Positions 27,045-35,529 of a stretch of DNA of 53,134 nucleotides are shown here, piece by piece. The position numbers were made by a program, and so were the translations under genes. Under the pieces are notes generated by a model, which was given only the letters and a program-made list of their open reading frames with translations, did not search any database and was not told the origin of the DNA. Position 1 is the stretch's first letter. Each line of letters starts with the position of its first letter. The stretch is from positions 1-53,134 of the forward strand of contig CBFGXE010000018.1 in assembly GCA_965652645.1 (NCBI GenBank), written 5' to 3'. The stretch comes from ZC4RG30 sp965652645 (GTDB lineage Bacteria; Pseudomonadota; Gammaproteobacteria; Steroidobacterales; Steroidobacteraceae).

Positions 27045-28114
27045 TGGCCTTCCGCATCTCGATCGAGGCCGTGTGGCGCTTCACGCAGGAGCGCGACGCC
27101 AGCTCGATGCTGGTGATGCTGGACTTCCTCAACGAGATCCGCGCCACCGGCAAGATCACCCAGGCCGCCGAGCGCGCGGAGATGTCCTATCGCCACGCCT
27201 GGAACCTGATCGAGAAGTGGGGCGAGTTCTTCGGCACCCCGCTGGTGGAGCGCCACCAGGGGCGCGGCACGCGGCTGACGCGCTTCGGTGAGCGGCTGGT
27301 GTGGGCCGGGCAGCGCCTGGAAGCGCGCCTCGGCCCGCAATTGCAGAACCTGGCGCAGGAGCTGGAGAGCGAGGTCAATGCCCTGCTGCTGGAGGACCAG
27401 GCGGTGCGGGTGCATGCCAGCCATGGTTTCGCGGTCTCGGCGCTGCGCAAGTTGCTGGCAGGGGAGCAGGGTCTCAGGGTGGATTTCCGCTATGTGGGCA
27501 ACATCAATGCGCCGGGCTCGCTGGCGCAGGGTGCCTGCGACCTGGCAGGCATGCACCTGCCGCAAGGGGAGCTGCGCAGCCGCAGTATCGCCGGCTGGCG
27601 GGATGCGCTGTCACCCGAAGAGCATCGGGTGATCAGCTTTGTCACCCGGCGCATGGGGCTCATCGTGCGCAAGGGCAATCCGCTGGGCATCGACTCGCTG
27701 CAGGGGCTGCTGGCCGACGGCGTGCGGTTCGTGAACCGCGACCCGGAATCCGGCACCCGCATGCTGTTCGACGAGCTGCTCGCGCACCAGGGGCTGGATG
27801 GCACGCGCATCGAGGGTTACAAGGAAGTCGAGTTCACGCATGCTGCCGTGGCCGCCTATGTGGCCAGCGGCATGGCGGATGTCAGCTTCGGCGTGGAGGC
27901 AGCGGCGCGGCAGTTCGAGCTGGACTTCGTGCCCCTGGTCACCGAGGACTACATCTTCGTCTGCCACCAGCGCAGCCTGGAGAACCCCGGCGTGCGGCGC
28001 GTTCTGGAAGTGATGCGCAGCGAGGCCTTTGCCGCGGCGGTCGCGCAGCTGCCGGGCTACTCGGCCCATGAGCCGGGCACGGTGAAGTCGATCAGCGCGG
28101 TCTTCGGCTTCTAG
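27044..28114 (+). CDS. ModE-type HTH regulator with periplasmic-binding-protein-like ligand domain
   Basis: The 356-residue product begins with a ModE/LysR-like winged helix (about 1-105; GKITQAAERAEMSYRHAWNLIEKW as the DNA-binding helix-turn-helix, then TRLTRFGERLV). The rest (about 120-345) resembles a substrate-binding-protein fold (PF12727 type): VHASHGFAVSALRKLLAG, GACDLAGMHLP and NRDPESGTRMLFDELL. By family, such regulators sense oxyanions such as molybdate or tungstate. Sitting between fdhD and mobB, with a tungstate ABC transporter in the window, it is a good candidate for the metal-responsive regulator of the island. Its end overlaps the mobB end convergently in CTAG. Confidence 0.85.
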   Translation: MAFRISIEAVWRFTQERDASSMLVMLDFLNEIRATGKITQAAERAEMSYRHAWNLIEKWGEFFGTPLVERHQGRGTRLTRFGERLVWAGQRLEARLGPQLQNLAQELESEVNALLLEDQAVRVHASHGFAVSALRKLLAGEQGLRVDFRYVGNINAPGSLAQGACDLAGMHLPQGELRSRSIAGWRDALSPEEHRVISFVTRRMGLIVRKGNPLGIDSLQGLLADGVRFVNRDPESGTRMLFDELLAHQGLDGTRIEGYKEVEFTHAAVAAYVASGMADVSFGVEAAARQFELDFVPLVTEDYIFVCHQRSLENPGVRRVLEVMRSEAFAAAVAQLPGYSAHEPGTVKSISAVFGF

Positions 28115-28653
28115 GGGATGCCGGCGCGCAGCCGGGCGCATACCTCGCCCAGCGGTTCGGCATGGGCCAGCACGGCTTCCGCCACGGCCTCGACATCATT
28201 CAGGTCCACCAGGGGCGGATGAGCGCCTCCAAGCGCGACGTCGCTGGCGATGGCGCGGATGAACGGGTCATCGGGGAACAGGGGAGGCTTGCCCAGCGCG
28301 GGGCGGTGCACTTCCAGCTTGGGGTGGCGCTCGCGCTTGAAACCCTCCACCAGCACCAGGTTGCAGGGGCTGAAGCGGACAAGCAGATCCGCCAGCGCTG
28401 GCTCCGGCGAATCTCCCAGCTCATGCATCTGCACCCAGCGGCGCGCGGAGCTGACGATGACCTCGGCGGCACCCGCCCGGCGGTGCACCCAGGAATCCTT
28501 GCCCGGCACGTCCACGTCGAACTCATGGTGGGCATGCTTGAGCGTGGCAACGCGCAGGCCGCGCGCCACCAGCAGCGGCAGCAGCGCCTTGAGCAGCGTG
28601 GTCTTGCCGGCACCACTCCAGCCGGCGACTCCAAGGACGAGAGGTTCGTGCAT
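28111..28653 (-). CDS. mobB: Molybdopterin-guanine dinucleotide biosynthesis protein MobB
   Basis: MobB is a GTP-binding adaptor that assists attachment of GMP to molybdopterin in bis-MGD synthesis. The 180-residue product has the P-loop GVAGWSGAGKTTLLKAL near residue 8, LKHAHHEFDVDVPGKDSWVHRRAGA (the MobB switch region) and LVEGFKRERHPKLEV. The reading end is 4 bases convergent with the ModE-type regulator gene. It is 21 bases downstream of the desaturase gene on the same strand. MobA is not in the window. Confidence 0.93.
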   Translation of the reverse strand: MHEPLVLGVAGWSGAGKTTLLKALLPLLVARGLRVATLKHAHHEFDVDVPGKDSWVHRRAGAAEVIVSSARRWVQMHELGDSPEPALADLLVRFSPCNLVLVEGFKRERHPKLEVHRPALGKPPLFPDDPFIRAIASDVALGGAHPPLVDLNDVEAVAEAVLAHAEPLGEVCARLRAGIP

Positions 28654-28674
28654 CCGCGGATGCTAACGCAGGAA

Positions 28675-29586
28675 TCAACTCCCGGAAGGCAGCGGTGCGC
28701 GAACGTCGAGCGCCGGCAGGGGGGCCCGGCTGCGGCCGCGCCCTTCCTCAAGGATATGGGCCGGCACGTCCTGCAGCTTGCGCACGATGCCCACCCACGA
28801 GAGCATCTTCAGCACGTAGTACGTGAAGTCGTACTCGTACCAGTAGAAACCCTGGCGGGTCGACACGCAGTAGTGGTGGTGGTTGTTGTGCCAGCCCTCG
28901 CCCAGCGTGATGATCGCCAGCAGCCAGTTGTTGCGGCTGTTGTCGGTGGTGGCGAAACGGCGCTTGCCGAACACATGCGACAGCGAGTTGATGGTGAAGG
29001 TCCCGTGCCACAGCAGCACGGTGCTGAAGAAGAACCCGAAGAACAGGCCCGGGGCTCCCAGCCAGAAGAAGATCACCGTGCCCAGCAGCACGGGGGGCAG
29101 CAGGTGGAAGCGGTCCAGGAAACGCAGCTCCGGGAAGCGCGCCAGGTCGGGGATGTACTTCAACTGCGTGACCTGGTTGCCGCGCTCGAAGATCCAGCCT
29201 ACGTGCGAATACCAGAATCCGTCCTGGGCCACCGAATGGGTGTCCTGCGGCTGGTCGGAATGGCGGTGGTGGTGGCGGTGGTGGGCGGCCCACCACAGCG
29301 CGCCGCGCTGCGCGCTGGTCTGCGCGAGGAAGGCCAGGAGGAACTGGAACACCCGGCTGGTGCGGAAGGTGCGATGCGAGAAGTAGCGGTGGTAGCCGGC
29401 GGTGACGCCGAACATGCGCACCACGTAGAGCACCACGCAGCAGATGGCTGCTTCGGCGGTGACTCCGGTCCAGATGGCGCCAAAGGCCAGCAGGTGGATG
29501 AGGAAGAAGGGGATGGCCCCGAACCAGCCGGTGTTGCGCTTCTTTCCCGCCACGCCGGTACCCACGCCGTCCTGACCTGCTTCCAT
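28675..29586 (-). CDS. Acyl-CoA/fatty acid desaturase (delta-9 type)
   Basis: This is a membrane di-iron enzyme that introduces a cis double bond into acyl chains. The 303-residue product has the three histidine boxes HRYFSH, HHRHHHRHSD and GEGWHNNHHH, with paired hydrophobic helices (about 20-55 and 155-190). The start at 29586 is favoured because GAGGAA lies 6 bases before it. An upstream frame start at 29637 would lack a ribosome site. It is on the same strand and downstream of the two-component pair, with 127 bases between, and mobB follows by 21 bases. Membrane lipid adjustment is its likely role. Confidence 0.9.
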   Translation of the reverse strand: MEAGQDGVGTGVAGKKRNTGWFGAIPFFLIHLLAFGAIWTGVTAEAAICCVVLYVVRMFGVTAGYHRYFSHRTFRTSRVFQFLLAFLAQTSAQRGALWWAAHHRHHHRHSDQPQDTHSVAQDGFWYSHVGWIFERGNQVTQLKYIPDLARFPELRFLDRFHLLPPVLLGTVIFFWLGAPGLFFGFFFSTVLLWHGTFTINSLSHVFGKRRFATTDNSRNNWLLAIITLGEGWHNNHHHYCVSTRQGFYWYEYDFTYYVLKMLSWVGIVRKLQDVPAHILEEGRGRSRAPLPALDVRAPLPSGS

Positions 29587-29658
29587 CTGCTTCCTCGAAA
29601 ATCGGACCAATGGCTCGCCTGGAGCCTGTGCAAGCATGGTCGCCGAGACGGGGACGGG

Positions 29659-29700
29659 CGTGGGTCAGGGTTCGGTCACCATTTGTAAAAGTTCTGTCAC
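29659..29700 (-). promoter_or_regulatory. Possible response-regulator binding repeats upstream of the desaturase gene
   Basis: Read on the - strand, GTGACAGAAC (29700-29691) and GTGACCGAAC (29679-29670) differ at one base and are 21 bases apart. A weaker copy, CTGACCCACG (29668-29659), begins 11 bases after the second. Periods of 10-11 and 21 bases are what OmpR/PhoB-family dimers bind. They lie between the response-regulator gene end and the desaturase start, 73-115 bases upstream of the desaturase ATG. TTTACAAAT between the copies could be a -10-type element. Confidence 0.4.
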
Positions 29701-29713
29701 GGGGAGATGCCGG

Positions 29714-30466
29714 TCACGCTTTCCTGCTGCCGCCGTCAGGGACAAAGCGGTAACCGGCTCCGCGATGCGAAAGGAAATACACCGGCTTGTCGGGCAGGGG
29801 TTCGAAGCACTTGCGCAGGCGGGCGATGAAGTTGTCCACGCTGCGGGTGTTGGGTGCATTGCGCAAGTTCCAGACCTGCTCCAGGAGTTCCTCGCGCGAC
29901 AGCACCCGACCGGGGTGGCGGGCGAAGTATTGCACCAGGTCCAGCTCCAGCTGCGTCAGGCGCACCGGCTTGCCGGCCATGGTGGCCTCGTGCGTGTCGA
30001 AGTCGATGCAGGCCTCGCCGAAGCGCAGCACGCCGCGGCTGGCCTCGGCCGGCGTGTCCTGCCGGCGCCAGCCGCTGCGCCGCAGGGCCGAGCGCACGCG
30101 CGCCAGCAGCTCCGTGAGGTCGAAGGGCTTGGGCATGTAGTCGTCGGCCCCCGAGTCCAGCCCGCGTACGCGATCCTCGGCGGCGCTGCGTGCGGTAAGC
30201 ATGATCACCGGCATGAACTGCCCGGAGTCGCGCAGCTGGCGGCAGAAGCTGTAGCCGTCGCCGTCCGGCAGCATCACGTCCAGCAGGATCAGGTCGATGG
30301 GTGCGTGCTGCAGCAGCGCGGCCCCCGCGTCGCGCAGCGAGCGTGCCGTGACCACCTGGTAGCCGTCCAGCTCGAGGTTGAGCCTCAGGCCCGCGGCCAG
30401 GTGGGCCTCGTCCTCCACCACCAGCACGGTGGCGCGCAGTGGCTCGCCCGCGTTGCCTTCGGCCAT
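29714..30466 (-). CDS. OmpR-family response regulator
   Basis: The 250-residue product has an N-terminal receiver domain (about 10-130) with the phosphoacceptor Asp63 in LILLDVMLPDGDG and acidic Glu/Asp residues in VLVVEDEAHLA. The C-terminal winged helix (about 155-245) contains DLVQYFARHPGRVLSREELLEQVWN and VDNFIARLRKCFE. Its start overlaps the histidine kinase stop (TCA/CAT at 30464-30468), so the pair is translationally coupled. It forms the - strand row that begins with the formate dehydrogenase genes. The regulon is unknown; the repeats at 29659-29700 are a candidate target. Confidence 0.93.
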   Translation of the reverse strand: MAEGNAGEPLRATVLVVEDEAHLAAGLRLNLELDGYQVVTARSLRDAGAALLQHAPIDLILLDVMLPDGDGYSFCRQLRDSGQFMPVIMLTARSAAEDRVRGLDSGADDYMPKPFDLTELLARVRSALRRSGWRRQDTPAEASRGVLRFGEACIDFDTHEATMAGKPVRLTQLELDLVQYFARHPGRVLSREELLEQVWNLRNAPNTRSVDNFIARLRKCFEPLPDKPVYFLSHRGAGYRFVPDGGSRKA

Positions 30467-31410
30467 CAGACCTGCCTCGCCTGGATGGTGTCGGCCACGC
30501 GGGGCAGGCGGATGCGCAGGCTTGTGCCATGCCCCGCACCGGCGGATTCAGCGCGTACGCGGCCGCCCAGGTTGCGCGCCAGGCGCTGCACCACGTAGAG
30601 GCCGAGCCCGGAGCCGCTGCGCTCGTTCACCTGCGCGTCGGGCGCGCGATGGAAGCGGCGGAAGATGCGCCGCAGCTGCCGGCGTTCCACGCCGATGCCG
30701 TGGTCGCGCACGGTGATCAGCAGGTGGCCGGTGTCGAGGTCTTCCACCGTCACTTCCACGCGCGGGGTTCCGGAGGAATATTTCACGGCATTGTCGAGCA
30801 CGTTCTTCAGGATGATCTCCAGCGCCGTCGGGTCGGTGCAGGTTTCCAGGGAATCCGGCGCGTCAAGGCTGAAGGCATCCGCTGGCAGCTCGTAGCGCCG
30901 ACGCACGCTGTCGATGCAGGACCGGATCACCTGCGGCACGTCCACCATCATCCAGGTCTGCGAGCGCAGGCGGTGGGCAATGCGGCTGGCCTGCAGGATG
31001 TCGTCCACGAACAGCATCAGCCGCTCGGTGTCGGTGCGCATCATGCGGCGAAGGTTTTCCTGTTGCGCCAGCGAGAGGCCGTCGCGGTCCAGGGTGTCGA
31101 GGCAGAGCTGGATCGAGGCCAGCGGGCTCTTCAGCTCGTGCGTCACCGAGTCGATGAACATCTGCTGCCGGCGGCCCTCCAGGATCTCGCGCACCAGCGA
31201 CACGCTGAACAGCACCAGCACGCACATCACCAGCGCCAGCGAGAGGATGCCGGCCACGAGGATGCCGCGATGTCCCCAGAACTCGCGGGTCAGCGACAGG
31301 TTCTCCCGGATGATCAGGATCCAGCCGATGAGCACCGCCAGCGTGAGCAGCACCGCGATGGAGCTGAGCACGATGGGGACGGAGATCGAACGTGTGGAAT
31401 ACCGCGACAC
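30466..31410 (-). CDS. Sensor histidine kinase with minimal extracytoplasmic loop
   Basis: The product is 314 residues from the GTG at 31410. It has two membrane helices (about 11-34 and 48-70) joined by a loop of only about 13 residues, a phosphoacceptor His91 in SVTHELKSPLASI, an N-box NVLDNAVKYS, G1 DHGIGV and G2 GSGLGLYVV. A further GTG at 31446 would add 12 residues; neither start has a strong ribosome site. The tiny loop suggests sensing within or at the membrane, as in intramembrane-sensing kinases. It lies 51 bases downstream of moeA on the same strand. Confidence 0.9.
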   Translation of the reverse strand: MSRYSTRSISVPIVLSSIAVLLTLAVLIGWILIIRENLSLTREFWGHRGILVAGILSLALVMCVLVLFSVSLVREILEGRRQQMFIDSVTHELKSPLASIQLCLDTLDRDGLSLAQQENLRRMMRTDTERLMLFVDDILQASRIAHRLRSQTWMMVDVPQVIRSCIDSVRRRYELPADAFSLDAPDSLETCTDPTALEIILKNVLDNAVKYSSGTPRVEVTVEDLDTGHLLITVRDHGIGVERRQLRRIFRRFHRAPDAQVNERSGSGLGLYVVQRLARNLGGRVRAESAGAGHGTSLRIRLPRVADTIQARQV

Positions 31411-31461
31411 GGTCCAAGGATAAGGGCAAGTGGTTGCGCCGGGCACGCGCCCGGCGCGCGC

Positions 31462-32673
31462 CTACCAGCGGTAGAGGTCGGCGATGAAGCCGGCGGAGTA
31501 GCCCTCCGGCTGCGGCGGCAGTTCCACGAAGCCGTCGGTGCCCGCCAGCGCCAGGAAGTCGCCGGAGCCTTGGGGCTGGCGCGGCCGGCCCTGGGTGCTG
31601 CCGCCCGCGCCGGCGACCAGCGCCACAGGCATGAAATACGCCATCTTGCGCCCGCTGACGGCCTCGGTCAGCGCGAGTCGCTCCGGGGCGGGTGGTGGCG
31701 CGCCCATGGCCACGCGCAGCGCAGGCAGCACGTAGCGGTGCAGGCAGACCAGCGTGGAGACGGGATTGCCGGGCAGGCCGAACACCAGCTGGCCGTGGGG
31801 CGCGACGCCGAACCACATCGGGCGGCCGGGCCGCTGGGCGACCTGGTAGAACACTTCCTCCACGCCCAGCGCCTTCAGCGCCGCTGGCACGAAATCGAAC
31901 TTGCCCTTGGAGACGCCACCGGACAGCACCAGCACGTCGCGGGATTCCAGCAGGGCTCCCAGGCGCTGGCGCATCAGCGCCTCCTCGTCGCGCAGGTGCT
32001 CATCGCCCACTTCGGCGAAACCCTTCAGCCGCAGCGCGGCCGCCACGGCATAGGCATTGGAGCGGCGTACCTGGTGGTCTGCGATGGGCAGCCCCGGCTC
32101 GACCAGTTCATCCCCGGTGGACACCACCGTGATGCGCGGCTGGCGTCCCACGCTGACCTCGGCGAGGCCGGCGGAGGCCACCACGGCGAGTTCAGCGGCG
32201 CCCAGGCGCATGCCGGCCGTCAGCATGGGCACGCCGGGCTGGCTGTCGGAACCGCGGCGCTGCACATTGCGCCAGGGCTCCGCGGTGGCCTCGGCGCGCA
32301 GCGTGAGCTGGCCCTGGGCAAGGTCGTATTCCTCGAGCGGAATTACCGCGTCGGTGCCATGCGGAAGCACTGCGCCGGTCATCACCTCGATGGCGGCGTC
32401 GGGGGCACCGAGCGTCAGGGGCACCGCGCCGGCGGCCTGCGTGCCCTGGATGCGGAAGGTGCGTGCGCCGCTGTCGAAGGCGCTGCTGGCCACCGCCACG
32501 CCATCCATGCACACGCGATCAAACGGCGGGTTGTCGCGTTCGGCCTGCACGTCCTGGCGCAGCACGCGGCCTGCCGCATCGCGCAGCGCCACGCGTTCGG
32601 CCGGCAGTCCGGTGACCCGTGACAGGACAAGCCGGCCAGCTTCGGCCGGCGTGAGTGCCTTGCCCTGGCTCAT
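31462..32673 (-). CDS. moeA: Molybdopterin molybdenumtransferase MoeA
   Basis: MoeA inserts molybdate (or tungstate) into adenylylated molybdopterin. The 403-residue product has PFDRVCMDGVAV, GTQAAGAVP, EVMTGAVLPHGTDAVIP, ITVVSTGDELVEPG, LVLSGGVSKGKFDFVP and GLPGNPVSTLVCLHRYVLPAL, covering the known domains. The ATG at 32673 overlaps the formate dehydrogenase stop (ATGA), so it is coupled to that operon. Placement directly behind an FDH alpha gene suggests dedicated cofactor insertion. Confidence 0.96.
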   Translation of the reverse strand: MSQGKALTPAEAGRLVLSRVTGLPAERVALRDAAGRVLRQDVQAERDNPPFDRVCMDGVAVASSAFDSGARTFRIQGTQAAGAVPLTLGAPDAAIEVMTGAVLPHGTDAVIPLEEYDLAQGQLTLRAEATAEPWRNVQRRGSDSQPGVPMLTAGMRLGAAELAVVASAGLAEVSVGRQPRITVVSTGDELVEPGLPIADHQVRRSNAYAVAAALRLKGFAEVGDEHLRDEEALMRQRLGALLESRDVLVLSGGVSKGKFDFVPAALKALGVEEVFYQVAQRPGRPMWFGVAPHGQLVFGLPGNPVSTLVCLHRYVLPALRVAMGAPPPAPERLALTEAVSGRKMAYFMPVALVAGAGGSTQGRPRQPQGSGDFLALAGTDGFVELPPQPEGYSAGFIADLYRW

Positions 32674-35528
32674 GCCGGCTCGGTGATGCGGCTGTATCCC
32701 ACCGCCGCCGGTGGCGTGCCACCGCGCGTGATGGACACCGCGCAATACTTGAACTCGGGAATCTTCCCGAAGGGGTCCAGCGCGGAGTTGGTGAGGATGT
32801 TGGCGGCAGCCTCGTAGTAGGCGAACGGAATGAACACCGCCCCGGTGGGCGTGCCGTCGTCGCGCCGCACGTTGATCGCCACCTCGCCGCGGCGCGAGCG
32901 CACGGTGATGGTATCGCCCGGCGCAAGGCCCAGCCGGTGCAGGTCGGCGCCGTTCATCGATGCCGTGGCAATCGGCTCGATGGCATCGAGCACGTTCGAG
33001 CGTCGCGTCATGCTGCCGGTGTGCCAGTGCTCCAGCTGCCGGCCGGTGATCAGCACGAAGGGATAGTCCACGTCGGGCCGCTCGTCGGCGGGAATGATGT
33101 CGGCCGGCACGAGCTTCACCCGCCCGTCCGCGGTGGGGAAGCTGTCGATGAACACCGTGGGCTGGCCGGGATCTTCCTCGCTGAGGCAGGGATAGGTGAC
33201 GCTGGATTCCCTTGCCAGGCGTTCCCAGCTGATGCCACCGATGGCCTCGTGCATGGCCTGGCGCATTTCCTCGTAGACGGCGGCAACGCCGCTTTCCTCG
33301 CCCGGGTAGTCCCAGGGCAGGCCCATGCGCGTGGCGACCTGCTGGATGATCCACAGGTCCTGGCGTGCATCTCCGGGGAGGTCGAGCGCGCGGCGCCCGA
33401 GCTGCACCATGCGGTCGGTATTGGTCACCGTGCCGGTCTTCTCCGGCCATGCGCTGGCCGGCAGCACCACGTCGGCATACCAGGCCGTCTCGGTCATGAA
33501 GATGTCCTGCACCACCAGGTGCTCCAGCGCGCACAGCGCCTCGCGGGCGTGGTTGAGGTCCGGATCGGACATCGCGGGGTTCTCGCCCATGATGTACATG
33601 CCGCGGATCTTGTGCGGGTCGCTGTCGTCGACCAGGCACTTGTCCATGATCTCCACCACGGTGTAGCCGGGCTTGTCGTCCAGCTTCGCGTTCCAGAACT
33701 TCTCGAAGCGCGCGTGCGCGTCCTTGTTGGACACGCGCTGGTAGTTCGGGAACATCATCGGGATCAGGCCGGCGTCGCTGGCGCCCTGCACGTTGTTCTG
33801 GCCGCGCAGCGGGTGCAGGCCGGAACCGGGCTTGCCGATCTGGCCGGTGACGGTGACCAGCGCGATCAGGCAGCGCGCATTGTCGGTGCCGTGCACATGC
33901 TGGCTCACGCCCATGCCCCAGAGGACCATGGCGGCCTTTGCCTTCGCGAACTCGCGCGCCACCTCGCGAATGGTCTCCGCGGGAATGCCGCAGATCGGCG
34001 CCATGGCCTCGGCGCTGTAACCCTCGACGTTCTTCTTCAGGGCCTCGAAATTGCTGGCGCGGTTGCGGATGAAGTCCTCGTTGGCGAGGCCTTCCTCGAT
34101 CACCGTGTGGATCATCGCGTTCAGCAGCGCCACGTCGCCATCGGCGCGGAACTGCAGCGTGCGCCAGGCATGGCGGCCGATGTCGGTGATGCGCGGGTCG
34201 GCCAGCACGATCTTCGTGCCGCGCTTCGCCGCGTTTTTCATCCACGTGGCGGCCACCGGATGGTTGGCGGTGGGATTGGAGCCGATCACCAGGATCAGGT
34301 CCGAATGCTCCACGTCATTGACCTGGTTGGACACCGCGGCCGAGCCCACGCCCTCGAGCAGCGCCGCGACGCTGGAGGCATGGCAGAGGCGGGTGCAGTG
34401 GTCGACGTTGTTGCTGCCGAAACCGGTGCGCACCAGCTTCTGGAACAGGTAGGCCTCCTCGTTGCTGCCCTTGGCCGAACCGAATCCCGCCAGGGTCTTC
34501 AGGCCGTGCGTGTCGCGCAGGGCCTTGAGCTTGCCCGCGGCCAGGTCGAGGGCTTCCTCCCAGGTGGCCTCGCGGAACACATCGCGCCACTTCGCCGGGT
34601 CGCCGACCTCGGCCGGGTCCTTGGCCACGCCGGGCTTGCGGACCAGCGGCTTCGTGAGGCGCTGCGGGTGGTGCACGTAGTCGAAGCCGAAGCGGCCCTT
34701 CACGCACAGGCGGTTGTGGTTGGCGGGGCCGTCGCGCCCATCGACGCTGACGATCTTGCCGTCCTTCACGTTGTAGGTGAGCAGGCAGCCCACGCCGCAG
34801 AAGGGGCACACGGAATCGACCTTCCTGTCGACCTGCTGCGGGCCGACCAGCGTCTTCGGCATCAGCGCGCCGGTGGGGCAGGCCTGCACACACTCGCCGC
34901 AGGCCACGCAGGTGGAATCGCCCATGGGATCGGCGAGGTCGAACACGATGGCGCTGTGGCCGCCGCGGAAGGCATAGCCGATCACGTCGTTGACCTGCTC
35001 CTCGCGGCAGGCCCGCACGCAGCGCGTGCACTGGATACAGGCGTCGAGGTTCACCACCATGGCCGGGTGGGAAATGTCGCAGGGCGGCTGCTCGCGGCGC
35101 AGCGCCTTCAGTTCGGGGCGCACAGTCACGCCCAGGCGCGCGGCCCAGTCCGACAGCTCGCCATGCTGGCGCGTGGCGTCATTGCCCTGCCACTTGTAGC
35201 CCTCGTCGGGCATGTCGGAGAGCAGCATCTCCACGACCATCTTCTGGCTTTTCTGCGCCCGTTCGCTGGTGGCCTTCACCTTCATGCCGGGCGTCACCGC
35301 GCGGCAGCAGGAAGGCGCCAGCGTGCGCTCGCCGTCGATCTCCACCACGCAGGAGCGGCAATTGCCGTCGGGCCGGTAGCCCGGCGTATAGCAAAGGCGG
35401 GGGATCACGGTGCCCTCGCGCTCGGCGGCCTCGAGGATGGTCTCGCCTTCCAGCGCGCGCACCTTGCGGCCGTCGAGCTCGAACTCGATGGTGGCCGGCT
35501 TCAGTACCTGGTCTTCCGCAGCGCTCAT
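32670..35528 (-). CDS. fdhA: NAD-dependent formate dehydrogenase alpha subunit (FDH1-like, W/Mo bis-MGD)
   Basis: This is the catalytic subunit that oxidises formate to CO2 at a bis-MGD Mo or W centre and passes electrons through Fe-S clusters. The 952-residue product starts with a [2Fe-2S] domain (Cys46, Cys57, Cys60 and Cys74 or Cys75). It continues with two [4Fe-4S] motifs (CIQCTRCVRAC; CVACGECVQACP), CPFCGVGC and the MopB domain. The metal-ligand residue is Cys382 in HCTRLCHASS rather than selenocysteine. There is no Tat signal, so it is cytoplasmic. With the fused beta subunit it matches the architecture of the tungsten FDH1 of Methylobacterium. The start at 35528 is one base past the end of the fused partner, 35530. 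Confidence 0.93.
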   Translation of the reverse strand: MSAAEDQVLKPATIEFELDGRKVRALEGETILEAAEREGTVIPRLCYTPGYRPDGNCRSCVVEIDGERTLAPSCCRAVTPGMKVKATSERAQKSQKMVVEMLLSDMPDEGYKWQGNDATRQHGELSDWAARLGVTVRPELKALRREQPPCDISHPAMVVNLDACIQCTRCVRACREEQVNDVIGYAFRGGHSAIVFDLADPMGDSTCVACGECVQACPTGALMPKTLVGPQQVDRKVDSVCPFCGVGCLLTYNVKDGKIVSVDGRDGPANHNRLCVKGRFGFDYVHHPQRLTKPLVRKPGVAKDPAEVGDPAKWRDVFREATWEEALDLAAGKLKALRDTHGLKTLAGFGSAKGSNEEAYLFQKLVRTGFGSNNVDHCTRLCHASSVAALLEGVGSAAVSNQVNDVEHSDLILVIGSNPTANHPVAATWMKNAAKRGTKIVLADPRITDIGRHAWRTLQFRADGDVALLNAMIHTVIEEGLANEDFIRNRASNFEALKKNVEGYSAEAMAPICGIPAETIREVAREFAKAKAAMVLWGMGVSQHVHGTDNARCLIALVTVTGQIGKPGSGLHPLRGQNNVQGASDAGLIPMMFPNYQRVSNKDAHARFEKFWNAKLDDKPGYTVVEIMDKCLVDDSDPHKIRGMYIMGENPAMSDPDLNHAREALCALEHLVVQDIFMTETAWYADVVLPASAWPEKTGTVTNTDRMVQLGRRALDLPGDARQDLWIIQQVATRMGLPWDYPGEESGVAAVYEEMRQAMHEAIGGISWERLARESSVTYPCLSEEDPGQPTVFIDSFPTADGRVKLVPADIIPADERPDVDYPFVLITGRQLEHWHTGSMTRRSNVLDAIEPIATASMNGADLHRLGLAPGDTITVRSRRGEVAINVRRDDGTPTGAVFIPFAYYEAAANILTNSALDPFGKIPEFKYCAVSITRGGTPPAAVGYSRITEPA

Positions 35529-35529
35529 C

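Noticed and set aside
34377..34400. Possible selenocysteine site in fdhA
   Set aside because: The metal-ligand codon is TGC (Cys382), not TGA, and no selenocysteine machinery is near.
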